From positions 1-36,024 of the forward strand of contig SVJK01000016.1 in NCBI GenBank assembly GCA_015069015.1: a stretch of 36,024 nt of DNA. Reading direction: 5' to 3'. This DNA is from Oscillospiraceae bacterium. GTDB taxonomy: Bacteria; Bacillota; Clostridia; UMGS1810. This document shows positions 32,639-36,024 of this stretch, piece by piece. Under the pieces are notes generated by a model. It ran no database searches. It was not told where the DNA came from and saw nothing but the letters and a program-made list of their open reading frames with translations. The position numbers were made by a program, and so were the translations under genes. Every line of letters begins with the position of its first letter. The first letter of the stretch is position 1.

Positions 32639-34126
32639 ATGAATAAACTCAACACGAGAAAAACACCCATAATGGGTTGGGCGTCATGGAATCGTTTCAG
32701 AACAGATATATCGGAAGAAAGAATGAAGAAACAGGCTGATGCTCTTGTGTCCACAGGACTCTCCAAATATGGATATGAATATTTCAATATGGATGACGGC
32801 TTTTTTGGCGGCAGGGGAGAAGATGGCAAACTTAGATTTCATAAAACCCGTTTCCCGAATGGCATAAAACCTGTTGCAGACTATGCTCACTCTCTCGGAC
32901 TCAAAGCAGGAATATATTCAGAAGGTGGGAAAAACACCTGTGCTTACTATTGGGACAATGAAGGCGAAAATGGTGAGGGAGTAGGGCTTTATGGCTATGA
33001 AGAACAGGATTTGAAACTTTTCCTTGAAGAATACGGATTTGATTTCATAAAAGTTGACTGGTGCGGCGGTCAGAAACTTGACCTTGATGAACAAGAGCAA
33101 TATACAAAAATTGCAAATGTAATTGACGACATCAGAAAACGCACAGGAAGAAACATAGTTTTTAACATCTGCAGATGGCAGTTCCCCGGTGAATGGGCAA
33201 CAAAGATTGCCGATTCCTGGCGGACAGGCGCTGATATCAGACCTGAATTTGAATCCATCGTATATCAGATTGATAACATTCGTTCTCTTGCCCGATTCAC
33301 ATCACCCGGTCATGTCAATGACCTTGATATGATGCAACTTGGGAACGGTCTTTCTGATGATGAAGAAAAAACTCATTTTGCAATGTGGTGTATGATGTCA
33401 ACACCTCTGATGATAGGGTGCGACCTCACAACCATCAAAGACAGTACCCTTGAAATTCTAAAAAATTCAGAACTTATTTCAATAAATCAGGACTCTGCCT
33501 GTCTTCAGGCATATGTAGCAAGAGAAATCAAAGATAAAGACGGAAAAGTTGTGGGAGAAGTATGGATAAAGAACCTCGGATGTGACAATTCGTCGGAAAA
33601 AGCCATTGCTTTTTTCAACAGATGTGAAACCGATGTTGATTTTAAAATTAACTTTTCAGACATTGGGCTTTCGGGCAAAATTATGAGTGTGAGAGATCTA
33701 TGGGAACATAAAGACCTTGCACCTGATGATATTTTAAATGTTAATGTGAAAAGACATTGCACAAAGGTGTATAGGGTAAAAGCAGAAAAAAGCATCCTTG
33801 TTGAAAATAAGGATGACCTTGATGATGTCATTGTTGAAGAAGTGAAAAAAGTTTCATATAATGACCTTGAACTTCTTCTTTCAAAAGGCGGAAAACTGAT
33901 AGACGTGAGAAGCGCGGAAGAATATAACAAATCACATCTTGACGGCGCAGTAAATCTTCCATATGATGATTCCCATAACATTATGAGAAAATCAAACCCT
34001 GACAAAAATCAGAATCTTATCCTCTATTGCTCCGCAGGAAAAAGAAGTTTTCAGGCAAGAAATCTGCTCACATACCTGGGATACAAAAATGTGTATATTC
34101 TGACTGATCACGAAAAATTTATTTGA
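32639..34126 (+). CDS. GH27 (alpha-galactosidase-like) glycosidase fused to a rhodanese domain
   Basis: A 495-residue fusion. Residues ~8-280 form a GH27-type barrel: M-G-W-A-S-W-N (12-18), Y-F-N-M-D-D-G (48-54) and K-V-D-W-C-G-G with the likely nucleophile Asp 140. S-W-R-T-G-A-D-I follows with the likely acid/base Asp 199. Residues ~285-385 look like the C-terminal beta domain. After a short acidic linker, residues ~405-490 form a rhodanese: V-S-Y-N-D-L-E-L-L-L, L-I-D-V-R-S-A-E-E-Y and the active loop L-Y-C-S-A-G-K-R-S with Cys 464. No signal peptide is seen, so it acts in the cytosol, perhaps on imported galactosides. The substrate and the purpose of the sulfurtransferase part are unknown. 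AAGGAG precedes the ATG. Confidence 0.88.
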   Translation: MNKLNTRKTPIMGWASWNRFRTDISEERMKKQADALVSTGLSKYGYEYFNMDDGFFGGRGEDGKLRFHKTRFPNGIKPVADYAHSLGLKAGIYSEGGKNTCAYYWDNEGENGEGVGLYGYEEQDLKLFLEEYGFDFIKVDWCGGQKLDLDEQEQYTKIANVIDDIRKRTGRNIVFNICRWQFPGEWATKIADSWRTGADIRPEFESIVYQIDNIRSLARFTSPGHVNDLDMMQLGNGLSDDEEKTHFAMWCMMSTPLMIGCDLTTIKDSTLEILKNSELISINQDSACLQAYVAREIKDKDGKVVGEVWIKNLGCDNSSEKAIAFFNRCETDVDFKINFSDIGLSGKIMSVRDLWEHKDLAPDDILNVNVKRHCTKVYRVKAEKSILVENKDDLDDVIVEEVKKVSYNDLELLLSKGGKLIDVRSAEEYNKSHLDGAVNLPYDDSHNIMRKSNPDKNQNLILYCSAGKRSFQARNLLTYLGYKNVYILTDHEKFI

Positions 34127-34692
34127 TGTATAAAAGTATGCAAAAACAAATCAACTTAAAGACCAAAACAATTAAATATGACCTTGAATATAAAAAGGTT
34201 AAAAACATAAATCTTCGCATAAAAACAGACGGTTCTGTACATATTTCGGCAAATAGATTTGTTTCAATGAAAAAAATCGAAGAGTTCATTCGTTCCAAAG
34301 AAGATTTCATATTAAAAGCAATAGACAAGTTTTCTTTAAAAAGGAAAGAGGAAAAACGGAGATTTTTTGAAGATAATGAATTGATTGATATAATACTCAA
34401 CCTGTGCAAAGAGATATATCCGTATTTTAAAAATCTCGGTGTAAAGTATCCGCAAATCAAATTCAGATCAATGGTTTCCCAATGGGGCAACTGCCATTTC
34501 AGAAAAGGGATTCTGACTTTTAATAAATATCTTGCATTTGCACCTTTGGAATGTATAGAATATGTTGTTGCTCATGAATTTACACATTTTATTCATCCAA
34601 ATCACTCAAAAGATTTCTATAATGAACTTTCAAAAGTGATGCCAGACTGGAAAGAGCGAAGAGAAAAACTAAAGAAAATATCAATAAAATAA
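34126..34692 (+). CDS. YgjP-like (DUF45) metallopeptidase
   Basis: A 188-residue protein with a zinc-protease motif H-E-F-T-H near residue 145, followed by N-H-S-K-D-F. This spacing is typical of DUF45/YgjP proteins, related to SprT and WLM peptidases. The N-terminal half has the R-x-x-V-K-x-x-x-L-R-I strand (V-K-N-I-N-L-R-I-K) and a Q-W-G-N-C segment, also family features. There is no membrane segment. The substrate is unknown. Its ATG shares a base with the stop of the GH27 gene (TGATG) and there is no separate ribosome site, so it is translated by coupling. The ATG at 34138 is an alternative start. Confidence 0.85.
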   Translation: MYKSMQKQINLKTKTIKYDLEYKKVKNINLRIKTDGSVHISANRFVSMKKIEEFIRSKEDFILKAIDKFSLKRKEEKRRFFEDNELIDIILNLCKEIYPYFKNLGVKYPQIKFRSMVSQWGNCHFRKGILTFNKYLAFAPLECIEYVVAHEFTHFIHPNHSKDFYNELSKVMPDWKERREKLKKISIK

Positions 34693-34719
34693 ATATGACA
34701 TAAAGGAATGGTGAAACTT

Positions 34720-35337
34720 ATGAAAATTTTATTTCAGGGAGACTCAATTACAGATGCAGGACGTTCAAGGGATAATGATGTGGATTTAGGTGTAGGATAT
34801 CCTCTTTTGGTAAAAGCAAATCTTGGCTTTGAACATCCCGGAAAATATGAGTTTTTTAACAGGGGAATAAGCGGTAACAGAGTAACAGATGTATATGCCC
34901 GCATAAAAAATGACATCATAAATATTAAACCCGATGTTATGAGTATATTAATAGGTGTTAACGATGTATGGCATGAGTTTTCATGCGAAAATGGTGTAGA
35001 CGCTGAAAAGTATTATAAAATATATGATATGCTCATTGAAGAAGTGAAAACAGCGCTTCCGGATATTAAAATAATGATATTGGAACCTTTCGTTTTAAAG
35101 GGCACAGCAACAGAAGAAAACTGGAATGGCTTTTATTCAGAAGTAAAAAAACGTTCGCAGATGGCAGAAAAGATTTCTGAAAAGTACAATCTGCCTTTCA
35201 TCAGATTGCAGGATGGATTTGAAAAACTTTCTGAAAACATCGAAACATCATACTGGCTCTTTGATGGTGTTCATCCTACTGCAATGGGACACGAGTATAT
35301 TAAACAGCAATGGCTGAACACTTTTAAAACTATTTGA
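34720..35337 (+). CDS. SGNH/GDSL-family hydrolase
   Basis: A 205-residue esterase-type hydrolase. All four SGNH blocks are present: Q-G-D-S-I-T (nucleophile Ser, ~6-11), N-R-G-I-S-G-N-R (Gly block, ~47), G-V-N-D-V-W (Asn block, ~78) and D-G-V-H-P-T (Asp/His, ~185). There is no signal peptide. It is third in the GH27-rhodanese unit, 27 bases after the metallopeptidase gene. It could remove acetyl or other ester groups from sugars handled by the glycosidase, but the substrate is inferred only. The ATG at 34720 is used (GGTGA 5 bases upstream). An ATG at 34708 abuts its AAAGGA site. Confidence 0.88.
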   Translation: MKILFQGDSITDAGRSRDNDVDLGVGYPLLVKANLGFEHPGKYEFFNRGISGNRVTDVYARIKNDIINIKPDVMSILIGVNDVWHEFSCENGVDAEKYYKIYDMLIEEVKTALPDIKIMILEPFVLKGTATEENWNGFYSEVKKRSQMAEKISEKYNLPFIRLQDGFEKLSENIETSYWLFDGVHPTAMGHEYIKQQWLNTFKTI

Positions 35338-35412
35338 CGTATGATGTATGTATACATATGCAGAATACATGGGCTTATAAACTTATATTGAACGATAATA
35401 TGAGAATAAATT

Positions 35413-35458
35413 AAAAGGACACGTCACAACCCAAATTCGGATTGTGACGTGTCTTTTC
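35413..35458. terminator. Bidirectional terminator after the SGNH gene
   Basis: GACACGTCACAA (35418-35429) pairs perfectly with TTGTGACGTGTC (35442-35453), flanked by AAAAG and CTTTTC. Confidence 0.87.
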
Positions 35459-35462
35459 TAAG

Positions 35463-35897
35463 TTAATTATGCATATAATACTTGTTTTTTGTTGTAAGTT
35501 TTTCTTCAACTCGTCTGAGTGCTTCACCGAAACGCTGATAATGAACGATTTCTCTTTCTCTTAGGAATTTTATAACATCGTTAACATCCGGATCATCACT
35601 TAGACGAAGAATGTTATCATAAGTTGCTCTTGCTTTCTGTTCTGTTGCTAAATCTTCATTAAGATCAGTAATAGGGTCACCACTTACTGCAATAGCCATA
35701 GCATTAAAAGGAGAACCGTTTGTGTTGGCAGGATAAACACCTGTTGAATGATTAATAAAATAATCTTCAAATCCGCTTTCTTTTACACACTTTGCATTTG
35801 TTCCTCTTGTAAGCTGATTAACAAGCGAACCGAAGATGATGACGGAAAGTTTATGAAACTTGTTAAAGAACTGTAAAGTTAGGGGAGCTTATGCGGT
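35463..35897 (-). pseudogene. Truncated manganese catalase (CotJC-like)
   Basis: The open frame ends at 35463 and encodes the C-terminal half of a Mn-catalase. Clear family stretches are G-S-L-V-N-Q-L-T-R-G, G-V-Y-P-A-N, G-D-P-I-T-D-L-N-E-D, E-Q-K-A-R-A-T-Y and F-L-R-E-R-E-I-V-H-Y-Q-R-F. Thus Glu/His manganese ligands of the second half are kept. The N-terminal half, with the other ligands, is missing: upstream of ~35850 the frame loses resemblance and meets a stop at 35898-35900. The first Met (35699) is internal to the domain and has no ribosome site. No activity is expected from a half site unless it pairs with another subunit. Confidence 0.75.
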
Positions 35898-35960
35898 TAT
35901 AAATATGAATCAAATACAAACAGTAAGGAGAGGGGCGCTTCTCTTCGAAATTTGAGGAAA

Positions 35961-36024
35961 TTATATTTTTTTATTTTCGTATGTACTCAACACAACCCCA
36001 AGTATTACTACAATGCCGCTTGCA
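35961..36024 (-). CDS. C-terminal tail of a membrane protein, possibly a DMT/EamA transporter
   Basis: The last 21 codons of a gene entering from the right edge on the minus strand. They read A-S-G-I-V-V-I-L-G-V-V-L-S-T-Y-E-N-K-K-I and stop. The hydrophobic helix ending in V-L-S-T and a short charged tail looks like the end of the tenth helix of EamA-type exporters. Too little is present for a firm call. Confidence 0.35.
   Translation of the reverse strand, partial: ASGIVVILGVVLSTYENKKI

Noticed and set aside
35813-35878. Short plus-strand frame ending K-L-V-K-E-L
   Set aside because: Antisense to the Mn-catalase remnant with no start or ribosome site; likely chance.

Overview
The window is AT-rich, gene-dense bacterial chromosome. 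It looks like an anaerobic, probably gut-associated member of the Clostridia. Signs of this are a two-subunit transketolase, a Rex repressor, a phosphotransacetylase/acetate kinase pair, an NADP-type glutamate dehydrogenase, a CotJC-like manganese catalase remnant, strong AGGAGG-type ribosome binding sites, many hairpin-plus-T-run terminators, and sigma-A promoters with near-exact 17-bp spacing. No rRNA, tRNA, CRISPR array or insertion sequence was seen.

Layout. 1-3495: end of the transketolase N subunit, the transketolase C subunit, a TVP38-like membrane protein, rex, and an HPr-kinase-like P-loop/Asp23 fusion overlapping rex. 3496-3978: a non-coding stretch with two terminators, a consensus promoter and a structured leader for gdhA. 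5410-6297 (minus): three small unrecognised proteins. 6327-8509: a frameshifted, orphan 'large polyvalent protein' of the kind normally carried by phages and conjugative elements. 8589-11250: an ArgR-type box and promoter, argD, argF and a GNAT acetyltransferase. 11348-14071: an unknown anchored protein and a MATE exporter with an attenuator-like leader. 14134-15835 (minus): murI and an aldose-1-epimerase-like gene. 16025-18257: pta-ackA. 18376-24106: a WYL regulator, a KdpD/KdpE-like two-component system, a Na/Pi cotransporter preceded by Pho-box-like direct repeats, and a Ca/Na antiporter. 24249-26213 (minus): argC-argB with a second ArgR-type box. 26465-31127: rpsO with a structured leader, pnp with a long leader hairpin, and ftsH. 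31309-32441: a YwlG-family protein and an ECF transporter S subunit. 32556-35337: a GH27 glycosidase-rhodanese fusion, a YgjP-like metallopeptidase and an SGNH esterase. 35463-36024 (minus): a truncated Mn-catalase pseudogene and the tail of a membrane protein.

How the genes fit together. Arginine synthesis is split into two operons, argDF-GNAT and argCB, about 14 kb apart, each with a match to the ArgR core box. Central fermentation (pta-ackA), redox sensing (rex) and ammonia assimilation (gdhA) lie close to each other. The two-component system, phosphate cotransporter and cation antiporter form a likely ion/phosphate module.

The most unusual items are the GH27-rhodanese fusion, the HprK-like/Asp23 protein, the frameshifted polyvalent protein with an A7 slip site, the pnp leader hairpin, and the phosphate-type operator beside a Kdp-type sensor. 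All family assignments come from reading motifs by eye. No database search was run.
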